From: Porphyra umbilicalis
Lineage: Eukaryota > Rhodophyta > Bangiophyceae > Bangiales > Bangiaceae
Length of the DNA stretch: 64,000 bases
Assembly (NCBI GenBank): GCA_002049455.2
Contig: KV918859.1
Location: forward strand, 1-64,000
Reading direction: 5' to 3'
The translations under genes were made by a program, and so were the position numbers. Each line of letters starts with the position of its first letter. The stretch's first letter is position 1. A model generated the notes under the pieces. That model ran no database searches and had not been told where the DNA came from. It saw only the letters and a program-made list of their open reading frames with translations. Shown here one piece after another: positions 10,683 to 21,885 of the stretch.

Positions 10683-12044
10683 GGGTGATGGGAGCGTGTG
10701 GGGCGCGTGGCGTTGCGCGGGGCGATCGGAGAGGGAGGCAGCAAGAAGGGGGGGGTGCCGAGCGGACCGGTGCCGAATCCGCTGTGCCGACCAGCTTTGT
10801 TTCGTCGGTGGTTGGAGCGCGTTCCGCCGTGGTCGTCCGTGCGGCGGCGCTGCCACGTTGATCAACGATGTGCGCGTGGACCACGTTGGGGGGGGGAGGA
10901 CCCCTGCCAGCCTGTAGGACACGCGAAACCCACGTCAGAGGCCAAGGCGTGGGTGTCGAAACCGATAGAGTGCTTCTCGTAAGAACTGGATCCACATTTT
11001 CCTCTTCAGCAGCACGAACTGCCTCCTGAGGCCCAGTCTTGACGACGGGCTCTCAGCGTGCACGCACGCGTGTGAACCAATGAGAGCGCTGCGTTCCAAT
11101 CACGGCTGCTTCATTTCTATAAATCTGGCTCGAACGGCAGTTCCGCTCACGAAGGACTTACGCTCAAAACAGGCTCCTTTTGGGACGATTGTAGTCAGGA
11201 CGTGAGCGTGTGCGAGATTTTCTGGAATATCTCGCACACGAACACGCGTGACGAGGCCATCAGATGATCCCAGGTCGGTTTTTGGACCCGGGTCGACTGT
11301 CAGAAAGTAATGCCCACACGTGACCGACCACGATACGAGGCACCACACAACGGGGGCAGAGATGGATGATCGTCACTGATTGGGCGCTTGCGGCCACGGC
11401 TCTCGCCTGTTTCACAGCAACCGAGATCGCGTGGCTGGCGTCCATCGATCTCTTTTTCACCCGATTTGCGAGCATTTCTGCTGCGCCGTCAAGACCACAC
11501 CCACCCCAGCACGACGAAAAACAGGACTTAGTTGTCATATTCGGGTCGATCATGTTCACATGTGCTCACCGTGAAGACAAGGCCTGAGCCAATGAAACAG
11601 CGATTTTGCAACGGATGCTGGTGCACCGACGTCCAGATTTTGCAAGAAGCACGGTATGTACGTTTGCAGCCTTCAAGGACCCCATACCATGCACGCGCCT
11701 GAGTTTAGCTTTGAATACAGCGGCGTGAAAATACAACGGGGCTACTACATTAACCGGTATATAGTTGAAAAGTCTGAAATGAGGGCTGCACACATCCCGT
11801 AGGCGCGGGTGAGTGATGCACATTGTCTTGATCACGAGATCGAAGCATTACATAACCCGTGACGGAAAGTTCGACATTTAACGAACATTGCAATTATGGA
11901 TATCGTATTTCCGATGTGTTTATCAATTTACCGACTTTGTACCGAGATGTCGGTAGTCTAACTGTTCTGATTTCACGAATTATGTGGGATGTGTGGCTGG
12001 AGCTCCACACGCTTTCGCACTCCTCACGCATTGGAAGGGCCACC
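10683..12044. other. Intergenic region
   Basis: No supported gene. A hairpin at about 11207-11240 has 11-bp arms (GTGTGCGAGAT ... ATCTCGCACAC). A CCAGTCTTGAC motif at about 11034 resembles sequence at 18786 and, inverted, the window start. The last 300 bp are AT-richer. Confidence 0.4.
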
Positions 12045-14942
12045 TCATGACCCCGACCGTACCAACCGCTCGCCTCTGCACTCCACACACCCAGCGCCGC
12101 CGCCGGCCGCCGCTGCAGGCGACGGCGCTGTCGGGCGGCTCGCCCCGGCTCGGGCGCGTCGGGCGGCGGCTCGGCCGGGGGGTGGGACCGCCTCGGACGA
12201 CCCGCTGCGGTTGGCAGGGCGGGGGGCGGGAGGGCGCGCGGGGGGGGGGGCGATCCTCTCCCCCACTCCTCTGCCCCCCCCCCCACCCCCCCCCGCCCCC
12301 CCCCCTCCGCCCCCCCCCCCTCCCCCCGCCGCCGCCCCAACCCGCCGCGTAGGCGGCTTGCAACAGCGCAGCGCCCGCCGCGCCCCCCCCCCCCCCCCCC
12401 GCCGCCGCACCGAGGATGGCGCGGCACTCGTCACACGGGAGGGCGGCGGGCAGGGAGTCGGCCCCGCCCCCGCCGCCGCCCCCGTCCGCGTCGGCGGTCA
12501 CACCCCCCCCGCCCCCACCGGCGGCCGCACCGGTCGCCCCCCGCCGTCGCCGCCGCCGCCGCAGGCGGTACAAACACGCACCGCCCGCCGCGGCGGCGGC
12601 GGCGGCGGGCGACCCCGACCGCCGCGCGCGCCGGCCGGCGGCCGGCCCCACCTTGCGCACGTCGAAAAACGCGGCGGCGAGGTGAGAAAAGTGGGCCTTT
12701 CGCGAGCTCCGGTGCTCGTGGCCGAGCAACACGGTCGGCGGCGGGCGCGGCCGCGCCGCTGCCCATAGGTCATAGGTCGACGCTACCGTCACCCCCGTGG
12801 TTCACTTTGGCCCCCCGACCGTCACGTCGGGACCCCCTTTGGCGGGCGTCGGCCGAGTCATGGACGCCATGACGGACGGCGTGGGAGACGTCAGCCTGGC
12901 GGGGCTGCGGGCACCCGCGCGACGCCTGCCCATCACACACCGGCGCCCCCCCCCCCCACCACCCGTGGTACCATGGGGGGACGCTCCGCCGCGCCGCCAA
13001 TGGCAAAGGTGCTGCCTGGGCGGGGGCGCCGCGCGTCGTGCCGCGCGTCGGCACGCCAACGGGCGACCTGCCGCCTGGCGGCGGTGGGGGCGACAGCGGC
13101 GGCGGCAGCGGCGGGGTTGGGGGGGGGGGGGCTCCCCCCCCCCGCCGCCGACGGCGTGGACAGGATGCCCGCCAGCCGAGCCGTGTTGCCGGCGTCGCGG
13201 GCGGTGTGTGGGGGCTCGGCGGTGGGTGCTGCGACGTTCCGCAGGCGCGTCCACCGGGGGGGGCGAGTGCGCGCCACGCCCACCCCGTGGCCGTGCTGCC
13301 GGGCGGTGCGGCGGTCGACGCCCCGCGCCCCGGGGGGTCGTGCGCCCGCGTCGTGGCGGCGGAGCGCACCGTCGGCGGCGGTTGTGGGTGGGCGTGTCGT
13401 GTAGAGGGCGGACGCGCCGCCCGACAGGGGCGCGGCGGCATCGCATGGCGAAGCCTCGTTGCGGTGCGCGGCGGCGCACGCGCGGCGGGGGCGGGTGGCG
13501 CCGGCAAGTCGCCGCCAGACAGCCTCGGCGGTTGCCCCGGCTGCGCGCGGCCGCCAGCGTTTCGTGCGGTCCCCCCCCCTCTCCCCCCCCGCTCCCAACC
13601 GCTTGCCGACGTGCTTCCCCCGGCGCCGCGACGCGGGACGGCGGACGGCGCCCGCCCCGGCGCCCGCCGCCGGTGCGGAGCGGTGCAGTGGCTCGCCGGC
13701 GTGGGGGCGCCCCGCGGCGTCGGCGGCGGCGGCCGGCCTCGCCGCCGCCGACACGCGCGCCGAGGCGGCTGCCGCCGCCCGCCGTCGTTTGGGCGCCGGT
13801 GGCACGCGCCGCCGCGGCTGGGCGGGCGCCGGTGCGGGGGGGCGGTCGACCCACGCCGTTGTCCGTCCCCGGGGGGGTGGACGCCCCCGGGGCGGGTGGG
13901 CGGGGTGGACGGCGCGGCGCGCGCGTCGGACGCCGTCGGGCTGGCCGTGAGCGTGCCGCTGGTCGTCGACGCGGCTGCCACCGTGGTGCGGTTGGTGGGG
14001 GAGGGGGGGGAGCCAACGGGGGGGGTTGCGAAAGCGAGCCGCACCGCCGCCGCCCGTTCACGACGGAGCGGCGGCGGCCGGCGGGTGGGCGTCGGGATCA
14101 GGTGGAGCAGGGGGGGCGGGGTCGGCGCCGCGGCCGTCACCCCGACGTTGCCCACCCCTTGACACACATGGTCGCAGCGGCGGCGGCGGCGGCGGCGGCC
14201 TGACCGCGTCTGTGCAGTGGCGCGTCGGCGGGGTGGCCCCCCGTGAGCGCCCGCACGCGCGCCGTGCCCGCGCCACGCCTCCCTGGGCGGCCGCCGTCGG
14301 GCGGCGCCCGCCCCGCCGCGCCCCGCCGGCGGTCGACGGCGCGGCGGCGTGGGGGCGGCGGTGGCGGCCGCCGCCGCCCTTGCCCGGCCCGTGCGGTATC
14401 GTCTGACGGCCGCCCGAGGCGAGCACGGGCGGGGGACCGCGACGCCCGCCGCGACGGGTGGGCGGCGCGGCGGCGCGCGTGCGCGCGGGCGCAGCCACCC
14501 GCGCGTCGGCGCGGGCGGCGTCGGGGTGGGCGGCGGCGGCGGCGGCGGCGGCGCCGCTTGTGGCGGCACCGTGGCCGCCATTGGCCCGTGAGGCGACGCG
14601 GCTCGTGTCTCGCTTTTTTTTTTGTTCGTTGCCGTGCGTGGCGGGGCAAGAGGGCGGGTGTTGGACCCTGCCCCTAAAACATAGCGGGAGCTCCCCCGGC
14701 GGGGTGCGCCGTCGGCTCTGGTGTCGTGGCGCGGCAAGCAACGGTGTGGTAGCAGCGGTGGTTCGCAAGCGATGGGGAAGCCCTGTACGACAAGGAGGGG
14801 TTCAGGAGCCAATGGCCGCCGCAGAGAAGCGGGCTTTCGGGGGGGGTGGCAGAGACCGGGATGGGGGTACCCCGCAGACTCGTCCACGAACGCATTGCCG
14901 GCGGCGACCAGGAACTGCAGAAACAGATTGACGTTGTACCAG
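12045..14942 (-). other. GC-saturated block, possible minus-strand gene, unresolved
   Basis: All six frames stay open over long distances, so open length is no guide. Two pieces on the minus strand look genuinely coding. One is a 72-bp candidate exon at 14942-14871, bounded by AATAG and GTACCCC and reading WYNVNLFLQFLVAAGNAF then VDESAG. The other is at about 12792-12640 (STYDLWAAARPRPPPTVLLG ... AAFFDVRKVG), with CDECRAILG further on. A plus-strand stretch at 13890-14000 (DAVGLAVSVPLVVDAAATVV) also looks coding, so the strand is not settled. I recognise no family. Homopolymers of 8-12 G or C make frame assignment unreliable. Confidence 0.25.
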
Positions 14943-15138
14943 CTATTCCCCGCCACACAGCGGGAATGGGAGCAAAGCTATCAAAAGACAGCCACCCTCC
15001 CCCCCCCCCCCAAACAACATGTGGCGTCCACGTCCGCAGGCAATGGCAAAGGTTCATGGCGAACAAAGCGACGATTCCGTGACAATGACCCATTCCCTGG
15101 TGGCAGTGTCCCGGCCGTGGGCTTTCCTTCCCCCCCAG

Positions 15139-16929
15139 CTACGCAGGCTCGATCGCAAACGGGTCCAGTGGCTGGTTCCCGCAAATCAATCGCACGGTCC
15201 GACGGGACGTGGCCAAGCTCCTCGCCCCGGCCGCGGCGGTGCGAATCACCGACGGGGCCGTCATCCAGTGCGGCCCCGTGTACACGGGCTGGTACGCAAA
15301 GTACACGAGGCGTGGCAGCGCCGCCACCGCCGCTGCTGCGTTGGCCGGCGTCAACCCCCCACCCAGTCCCACGCCCACAGAAAAGGACGTCAGCCGCGGG
15401 GCAGAAGCCGCCAGCGCGCCCCAGTCCATATCCGCCACATTTGCGCCCATCGACTTCACGGTGAGGGTCTTTAGGCGAGGAAAGCGGGCCTCTTCAAAGC
15501 GCTGGAGGCCGCCGCGCTTCAGGCGAACGGTCAGCGTCTCGATCGGGAGGCCGGCCAGGGCGCCCCACACCGCCCCGTCGCCGACAACTAGCATCAAGGC
15601 CGACATGGAGCCGACGATTGCGGGCGGGAGGTTGCCCAACGCCGTGGCACCATCAGCGTGCAGCGGGGGGCCCCACTCCAGCGTCGCCGGCAGCGGGCGG
15701 GTAACGCCCGCAAAGCCAGCGACCGCTCTGTCCATCACCCTAGCATCATCGCCGGGTGCCAGGTGGAGGGTTCGCAGCGGCGGCCGAGGCCATCGGCAGT
15801 TGAGGGCGGCCGCCACATCGCGGGGCGTCAGCGTTCCAAACGGGCCCATGGCGAGCCACTCGATCCCCGCCAGTGACGCGGCCGCCACCAGCCGCGCCCC
15901 ATCCATCTTCGGCGCGCCAGTGCCGGCGCGATAATCCGTCGCCTCGCGGGGGTTGGGCTCCCTCCGGACCGACACGTCCAGCCGGCGCAGCGCGGGGCAT
16001 TGGCGACCGAGCGCGCTGATCGCGTCAACGTCCAAGTCCAAGACTGGATAGGTGAGGGCGATGAGCCGCGGCATGGCGGGTGTGCGGCCGACCCACGCCG
16101 CAGCCGGCAGGTCGGCGCCGAGCAGCGCCAGGCGCGTGATCGTTGGGGCAATGGCCGCGAGCAGCCGCCGTAGCCCGTCCGTCCATGCGGCGGGAATGGC
16201 GGCCAGCCCCCAAGCTAGCACACCGTCGGTGTGGCGCATCGGGCAGACGGCGAGGGAGGTCAGTTGTAGGGCGCCAATGCTGTCAGCAAAGGCAGCGTCA
16301 AGGCCGCCTCCGTTCCGCACCAGGCTCCGAACGGTCCCCAAGGACCCAAAGGCGGCAAGCAGCAGTGGCTCCCGTGCCGCCGCCGTCCACGTGCCGCCCG
16401 CGTCGTCCGACCACGCGAGCTGCACCGCCGCCAGCCGCGGACACCGCCGCACAAATCCGCAAATGGACGCCACCGCCGCCGCCGCCGCCGCATCAGGCGT
16501 CACGCCCCGAGGTAAGCGGCGACGCGCTCGACGGCGAGCCTCGCCTGGCGCAGACACCCTCAGCGTGCACACGGCCCCGTACGCAGCAGCGGCGAGCGCG
16601 CGGCACGTGCGCACCAGCGGCGCGCCAGCGGCGGCCCACACGGCCGCGTCGACGAGAAGTTGTCCCGCGACATCCGCCGCGTCATCGGGGGCCACCCAGC
16701 CCCACCCACGCACCCGGTCCGGACCAGTGGCGGGGTCACCCCGCAGGGCCGACTCGGCGGCGTCAAACACGGCACCGACTATGACGGCGAGGAGGTCGGG
16801 GGGGAGGTCCAACAGCTGCAAGTTGGCAGAATCACCACCGATGGCGTTGGCAGAATCCGCCGTGGATGGGGCGGACCCAGGCGTCGTCGCCCGCGCCCGC
16901 GCTGCACGGGTCGACCTGCGTGTCATCAT
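15139..16929 (-). CDS. Leucine-rich, F-box-like repeat protein
   Basis: An intact, intronless frame of 596 residues from the ATG at 16929, the first of two adjacent ATGs; the frame upstream has only non-ATG codons. A basic Ser/Thr/Ala-rich start (MMTRRSTRAARA) is followed by LQLLDLPPDLLAVIVGAVF, which resembles the first helix of an F-box. The rest alternates segments such as CPRLAAVQLAWSDD, LTSLAVCPM, ITRLALLGADLP, CPALRRLDVSV, LRTLHLAPGDD, IETLTVRLKRGG and FPRLKTLTVKS. This is the L-x-x-L-x-L pattern of degenerate leucine-rich repeats. No membrane segment or signal peptide is seen. The likely role is substrate recognition in an SCF-type ubiquitin ligase, by family analogy only; the F-box match is weak. 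No sign of decay. Confidence 0.65.
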   Translation of the reverse strand: MMTRRSTRAARARATTPGSAPSTADSANAIGGDSANLQLLDLPPDLLAVIVGAVFDAAESALRGDPATGPDRVRGWGWVAPDDAADVAGQLLVDAAVWAAAGAPLVRTCRALAAAAYGAVCTLRVSAPGEARRRARRRLPRGVTPDAAAAAAVASICGFVRRCPRLAAVQLAWSDDAGGTWTAAAREPLLLAAFGSLGTVRSLVRNGGGLDAAFADSIGALQLTSLAVCPMRHTDGVLAWGLAAIPAAWTDGLRRLLAAIAPTITRLALLGADLPAAAWVGRTPAMPRLIALTYPVLDLDVDAISALGRQCPALRRLDVSVRREPNPREATDYRAGTGAPKMDGARLVAAASLAGIEWLAMGPFGTLTPRDVAAALNCRWPRPPLRTLHLAPGDDARVMDRAVAGFAGVTRPLPATLEWGPPLHADGATALGNLPPAIVGSMSALMLVVGDGAVWGALAGLPIETLTVRLKRGGLQRFEEARFPRLKTLTVKSMGANVADMDWGALAASAPRLTSFSVGVGLGGGLTPANAAAAVAALPRLVYFAYQPVYTGPHWMTAPSVIRTAAAGARSLATSRRTVRLICGNQPLDPFAIEPA

Positions 16930-17350
16930 GACGGGGGCGAACTCGACCAAGATGGGTCCGCTGGATCAATGGGCACAGGCCGAGGCAGATGCTCGAGGCA
17001 CACACCTCGGGGCTCGTGGTGAAGAAGTGAGAGGACAGCGCGCAAGGGGCGGAAGGAAAGGAAGCATGAGACATAGCAAGACCGGACCACAGCAAGGCGA
17101 TCGAGAAAGCAACACGCGGCGCAGCGGTACTGAAAAGAGGGGGGCTGGTTGATCAACAGGTCCGAGGGTCGTCGTCATTGGACGAGCGGCTAGCCTACAA
17201 ACCAACACGTCACCGAAAACCTGGCACACGGGCTAAGCATGCGAGCAATGGTGCTGACGCGCCCTCAGGCGAGTCCTTGCACACTTTCTGGAGTGACTAC
17301 TGTACTTGCCCGCCGGTTCGAATCCTCGTCATGCGCACACCTGCTGCGGT
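16930..17350. other. Intergenic region
   Basis: Upstream of the leucine-rich-repeat gene and therefore likely to include its promoter. I see no recognisable element. A tRNA-like GGTTCGAATCC at about 17314 was considered and rejected. Confidence 0.4.
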
Positions 17351-17499
17351 ACCCGTCGCGCCCAAATATGCGCGACGGGTCACATTGCTGAACAAACTTG
17401 CTGCCACAGGTGCTAGTGCTACCCGTCGTGCATATGCGCGACGGGTACGGCAACAAGTTTTCGCAGTACTGTCACCCGTCGTGTATATATACGATGGGT
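17351..17499. repeat. Array of three ACCCGTCG hairpins
   Basis: Three short hairpins lie in a row. 17351-17380 has a perfect 10-bp stem ACCCGTCGCG/CGCGACGGGT around a 10-nt loop. 17421-17446 has the same stem with one G-T pair and a CATATG loop. 17474-17499 has ACCCGTCGTGTATATATACG closing on ATGGGT. The intervening spacers also resemble one another (AACAAACTTGCTGCCACAG, GGCAACAAGTTTTCGCAG), so this is a diverged tandem unit of about 60 bp. A fourth relative stands alone at about 18856-18884. Confidence 0.8.
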
Positions 17500-17745
17500 A
17501 CTATACGGCAGCAGGTTTGCCCATGGCCCGGGCATTGCCGTGTTGTGGATAAGGTGGTAGCGGCGGCGACGAAGGAGGCGCTACATTGCGCTACAGGGTG
17601 CTACATTGTTGTTGGTCGCGGCGTGCTCATGCAACGAGGCGGAGAGTCGTTTTCCCAACAACCCATGGCTTCACGGAGAGCCACGAAAGCAGGTGCATCG
17701 GCGCATGAGACAAAAAAAGCGATGGTATGTAAAGTTCGAAGATTT

Positions 17746-18415
17746 CCCTGGCCTTTAGGACAGGGTGCTCTCAAAGTGTAGTGATGCACACATATACTTA
17801 GATCAAGGGACTTGCTCTCCGTTTCAGAGGTGGCAGTCTGCATTCGTGTCCTCAGGGATCTGAGGGCGTGTCAGCGTTTGAAGGGTCGCGATGACGCTAA
17901 AAGCGAATAGAGTTACGCGGCTGAGAAGGACTGTCCTGCCACGAAGGTCACAGGGCCCAGACGGCGCCTGCCCCCCTGCCCCCCCCCACCGCCCCGAGTT
18001 GCGCGCGCCGACCGCGTGCAGCGGCATCCGGGGTTCGACGCGCCCGCGAGGACCCGCGGGTGATCGTGCCTGCGCGCCGGCTTCTGTTGCGGCGGCACGT
18101 TGGCCGTTTCTAACGCCATCTCGCGGCACGGTTGGCGGCGGCCCGTCGCGCGGTGGTCGATCCCATCCGCCCACCCGTGCGCCGTCTCGGCCGCGCGCAG
18201 GTGTGCTACGCGGCGGGGTGACGGCCCCGCCCGTAGGTGTTGCACCACGCCGGCGGGCCGCCGCCGCCGCGGCGGCGGCGGCGGCACCCCTTTCCCCGCC
18301 CCACGCCCCCCCCGCCACGGCAACATGGCTGCACGTGCCCCCATGCGTGCTCGCGGCCATGAAGCCGGCCGGCTTACCTGCGTCGCCGAGCGCGCCACCG
18401 CCCTGAAGGCCAGGG
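17746..18415 (+). repeat. Dispersed repeat family A, longest copy (A1)
   Basis: A 670-bp repeat bounded by imperfect inverted ends CCCTGGCCTTTAGGAC (left) and, read inward from the right, CCCTGGCCTTCAGGGC. Its left 300 bp recur at 57186-57505 (same strand) and 49756-50114 (opposite strand). Its right 240 bp recur at 33664-33900 (opposite strand). No protein is recognised and no clear target-site duplication was found. The inverted ends suggest a non-autonomous DNA transposon (inference). Confidence 0.7.
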
Positions 18416-19252
18416 TATTGCACGTACGTGCCTGGAATAGGTCGTGAAGTATGGTGCTTACCACAAGGAGCAGACCCTCAAGAACAAGTCTGGTGCAACA
18501 GATCGCTATCTGATTGGTTGAGAGCCAGCCTCTCTGTGGAACATAACATGACTTTTTCTTTACATATTATGCATAGAAACAGTCAATGGAATATTTCAGT
18601 CGGTATATGTGGGGTCTAGCCGGATGTGAGCTTTCGATATATTGAAAAGATGGGTTCCAAGTACAAGTGTAAGTTCTAGATGATTATTTCATTTTTTTTT
18701 ACTAGCCTGTGTACGTCATTGTTCAGGCACGTCCTTGAGATTTCTCGTCGTCGCACTGCAAACATGACGAGGGCGCGCTGACGAGCCAGTCTTGACAGTA
18801 GCCTACCAGACAGCTACCAACCCAACCCGTCGACTTTCCTACCCGCCGCACACACACCGTACCCGTCGTGCTTCAGCACGGCAGGTTGACGCTTACTGCT
18901 TTGCTTTGTCTTGCCCGCTGGTAACACCTTGGAGGACTGCTCTAGCAGAACAATGGCGTTGCTCGAAGGGCGCTACGCCTCCACACTGGGAAGCCCTCTG
19001 TGGCCATCTGCGACGAGCTGTTCCAAGAGCAGAATGTCCTTGTCTGTAGACGGGCTCGAACTCTCTCGGACGGACATGAACATTCGCAGTGCCCGTGGCA
19101 TACAAAAGGGGAACGGTCTCGCCGAGTGGGAGGGCGTTCTTCCAGCCATCATCCTACTCATCGTCTGATAGCACCACCTTCCTTCCAAGCCATTCCAGCT
19201 GCTGCCAGGGAACACCTGCCATTGCTGGCAGTACTTCTGTCCTGTCGGCATC
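18416..19252. other. Region upstream of the nuclease gene
   Basis: No gene seen. AT-richer around 18530-18720. The isolated ACCCGTCGTGCT/AGCACGGC hairpin is at 18856-18884. The nuclease promoter should lie in the right part, but I see no clear TATA-type element. Confidence 0.4.
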
Positions 19253-19978
19253 ATGGCTCGCCGCATGGGTCTGGCGGTCGTCCTCTTGCTGAGCTACGCG
19301 CTACTTCTCTGCGCGACTTCCCCAACGCTCGGCGCCCTTCCCGTCAAGAAGGATGAACCGCTCTCCGCCTCATCCAGCACCAAGCTACTGAGCAGCCTGC
19401 ATGCTATAACGGCAAGCGCGCCCCCTCAACTCGACAATGATGGGGAGAGTGCGTCCATCGTGCCGTCACTGCGCCCGGTGCCCTACCTCTTTCATCACCC
19501 GGACCCGGCGCGGGTCTTTGACCCGCCTGGCGGGTTGCCAGTGCCAAATCCCGTCGCCCCATTCCGTGAGCTTATTTGTAACCAGAACGGAGATGTGATC
19601 TGGCTTCTGGCGGACGTGACTATAGAGACGGTCGCCCAAGGTGGGACGCCCGCCACAGATGCGATGCGACGCCGCGTTCGGGAGCTCGGCCTTCCCAATG
19701 ACGATGCAGGACACTTTATCGCCAACCGACTGGGCGGGCCAGGGAACCTGTGGTACGCGGTGTTCCCGCAAACCCCAAGGATCAACCGTGGTGCGTTCCG
19801 CGTGTGGGAGAACCAAGTTGCCAACCTCGTCATGCGCCACCGCCGCGTGTCGTATGCCATTCGCGCGTTTTACCTTGACAGCGATCATCCCCGTCGGCCG
19901 AGTGACTTGGAGGTGGCGATCACTTACGTCGACATCACCGATACCCGGCACACCGTCGGGCAGCTCTTCGACAATTGA
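19253..19978 (+). CDS. Secreted DNA/RNA non-specific nuclease (Endonuclea_NS_2-like)
   Basis: A 241-residue intronless protein. The start Met is followed at once by a signal peptide (RRMGLAVVLLLSYALLLC, cleavage near TLGA). The C-terminal half carries the beta-beta-alpha nuclease core: DDAGHFIANRLGGPGNLWY supplies the D-x-G-H catalytic His, and PQTPRINRGAFRVWEN supplies the Asn and Glu expected to hold the metal ion. This is the pattern of the PF13930-type family, common in bacterial secreted nucleases; a eukaryotic member with a signal peptide may be of bacterial origin. Around it, VIWLLADVTIETVAQGG and DLEVAITYVDITDTRHTVGQ give the expected strands. The likely role is an extracellular nuclease for nutrition or defence. 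All key residues are present and no frameshift is seen. GC content is nearer 60% than the extreme values of the hydrolase genes. Confidence 0.75.
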   Translation: MARRMGLAVVLLLSYALLLCATSPTLGALPVKKDEPLSASSSTKLLSSLHAITASAPPQLDNDGESASIVPSLRPVPYLFHHPDPARVFDPPGGLPVPNPVAPFRELICNQNGDVIWLLADVTIETVAQGGTPATDAMRRRVRELGLPNDDAGHFIANRLGGPGNLWYAVFPQTPRINRGAFRVWENQVANLVMRHRRVSYAIRAFYLDSDHPRRPSDLEVAITYVDITDTRHTVGQLFDN

Positions 19979-20367
19979 GCGATTGTGTCATCCGAATCGC
20001 CAAGCGACGGGTTGCTCGTCCGTTGAGCGAACACTTTGTCGTCCAACAACGACGACGAAGTGCGTCGTCCAACAACGACCGATGCTCCGGCGTTCGAGGG
20101 ATGTGCGGGCATGAGTGCTTTTTCAGAGTGTTGGTCTGTGTTTGTCTGGTTTGTTAGTCTACTTTTATGTTAGTACTTGATTTCGACACGGCATCAAAAG
20201 CCGGATGTCAGGCCCTTTCTTAGCTGCGGCTTCGTTCGTGTGACGGTTCATGTGACGATGTGGGTCGGCCAGCTATTGGCTGCAACACAAAAAAATGTGA
20301 TCACATGTGATCACACGAAGCAAGGTCGGAAAAGAACTTTCCGACGTTGCTTCATGCGCAGTGGTGC
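19979..20367. other. Region 3' of the nuclease gene
   Basis: No gene. It contains a GTGATCACATGTGATCAC palindrome at about 20297-20314 and the hairpin listed at 20317-20353. Confidence 0.4.
20317..20353. repeat. Hairpin with GAAGCAA arms
   Basis: Arms GAAGCAAGGTCGGAAA and TTTCCGACGTTGCTTC pair with one mismatch around a 5-nt loop. A related hairpin with ACATGAAGCAACCT arms lies at about 60101-60147, inside the Tourist-like element. CACACGAAG/CTTCGTGTG motifs are next to both. Confidence 0.8.
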
Positions 20368-21604
20368 TTATCGTGTGTTCACGCGCAAACGCGTTTTTCT
20401 TGTAAAAAGCTCCGAAACCCCCTCCGTAAGGCCCTCCGCAAGGGCGTCGATTTGTGGAAGAACTGTGGAAGATCTGCGGGAGAGGCCGCCAGAGTTGGTG
20501 GCTCACATTTTTCAGGGTGACCCACAAGCTGGTCCAAAGAGAATCTCCAGCTGTCAAGAGCGACACGGAGCCAATCGCCATGACGGCTAAGGGTCTCCAT
20601 GATTCAATCGTCAATCAATATCGACCGTGTTGTGGGACCAAGGGTACTTTGGGCAACACGTGGCGCGTACGATTAAGTACGAGCCGGATCAAGTACGACC
20701 GACTCGACGGATCGAGTGCAAGGGTGCTGCAGCACCTGGAGGACGGCAAGGCCGACGGTGGGACAGCCACGGACGGCCACGCAACCGGCCACCGCTGGGT
20801 GTGGGACCCAGGCGGGGAGTCCTGGGGCGCACGGGCGGCGGGGCGGAGCGAGTCGACGGGCGAGGGTAAACCGGCCGGCGAGAGCCACGTGAGCGTGTGG
20901 CTGGGCGCGCCGCCCGGTTTGCATCAGAGGTGTAACGCGGCGCTGAGGGCCGGTGGGAGAGCCACGTAAGGGTCGCGCCGGGGGCGCTTTCAGTTGCTGG
21001 CTGACGACAGCGGCGCCTGCGCCGGGACGGGCGGACACCGCCTTCCTGGGCAGACAGGGCGCCAGCGCGCAGGGGGCGCGCGGCAGGCGAGCAGGGCAAG
21101 GGGAGGCGCGCGGGGGGGAGCCCGTGCGGGGAGCACATCACCGCCGAGAGTGCATACAGGGCGGCCGAGGAGGCCGACCCGGCAGGTGAGAACAGAAGTA
21201 AGAAACAGAACCTTCCCCACTACCACACTCTCAACAGACCGCATCACCGCATGTGTGGCTGTTGTTTGCCAGCTGCACGGGCTGCTGACTGTGGGGAGAT
21301 TGTCAATGCCCACGGCGTAAGCGACATGGTCGTTCTGTAGCTCGGCCCCCTCCATAAGATGCTGACGTCGCAACTTTTTGTGAAGCGCAGGCAAGCGGCG
21401 TCCGGACTGAGGGAAGGCTATGGCCGTTCTCAGCGCGGCGAGGCGCTTCGGATGGTGTAAGGATAACAGTCCGGACAAAACGCAGTTCTGCAGCGCAAAC
21501 TGTTGTGGGCGAAATCGCCGTTTACGGCTACATACAGGCCGGTCCGCAAGATTGTTACGGAGCCTTTTACAAGAAAAACGCGTTTGCGCGTGAACACACG
21601 ATAA
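20368..21604. mobile_element. Putative TIR element (ends TTATCGTGTG ... CACACGATAA)
   Basis: An inverted repeat of about 47 bp lies at 20368-20414 and 21558-21604 (TTATCGTGTGTTCACGCGCA, continuing through AACGCGTTTTTCTTGTAAAA and GCTCCG). It encloses 1.2 kb with no recognised protein; the centre is GC-rich with random open frames. The right end abuts exactly the left end of Element 1, whose TAA target was therefore at the edge of this element. The target-site duplication of this element itself is not clear. Confidence 0.6.
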
Positions 21605-21885
21605 GGGCAATCCCAGCAACGTCGGCCCCATCTTCCATTTAACCCCATCTGCAGGTGCAACGTGAGGGTCCCTGAATGGAAAGACCATCCTGGGGGCCCC
21701 ATATCCCAAACGTCGCGATGGACTTTGCGACATGGACCATCGAATGCCCTCTGGCCGATTGAACGATAGGGTCTACGTTGGTGGGTCCGACGAGGCCCCA
21801 ATCTGACCCCGCCTCGTATTGCAGGGGACTAGCCGAACGACGCTGGCTGATGTGTCCAAAACCGATGGCCAATCGTGCAGAGATA

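Noticed and set aside
12797..14203. Several 150- to 700-codon frames on both strands at 12.8-14.9 kb
   Set aside because: At this GC content stop codons are rare, so length means little. The frames contradict one another and none shows a domain.
17251..17340. tRNA-like sequence with GGTTCGAATCC box
   Set aside because: The T stem pairs at only two of five positions, and no anticodon arm or acceptor stem can be drawn; at most a tRNA relic.
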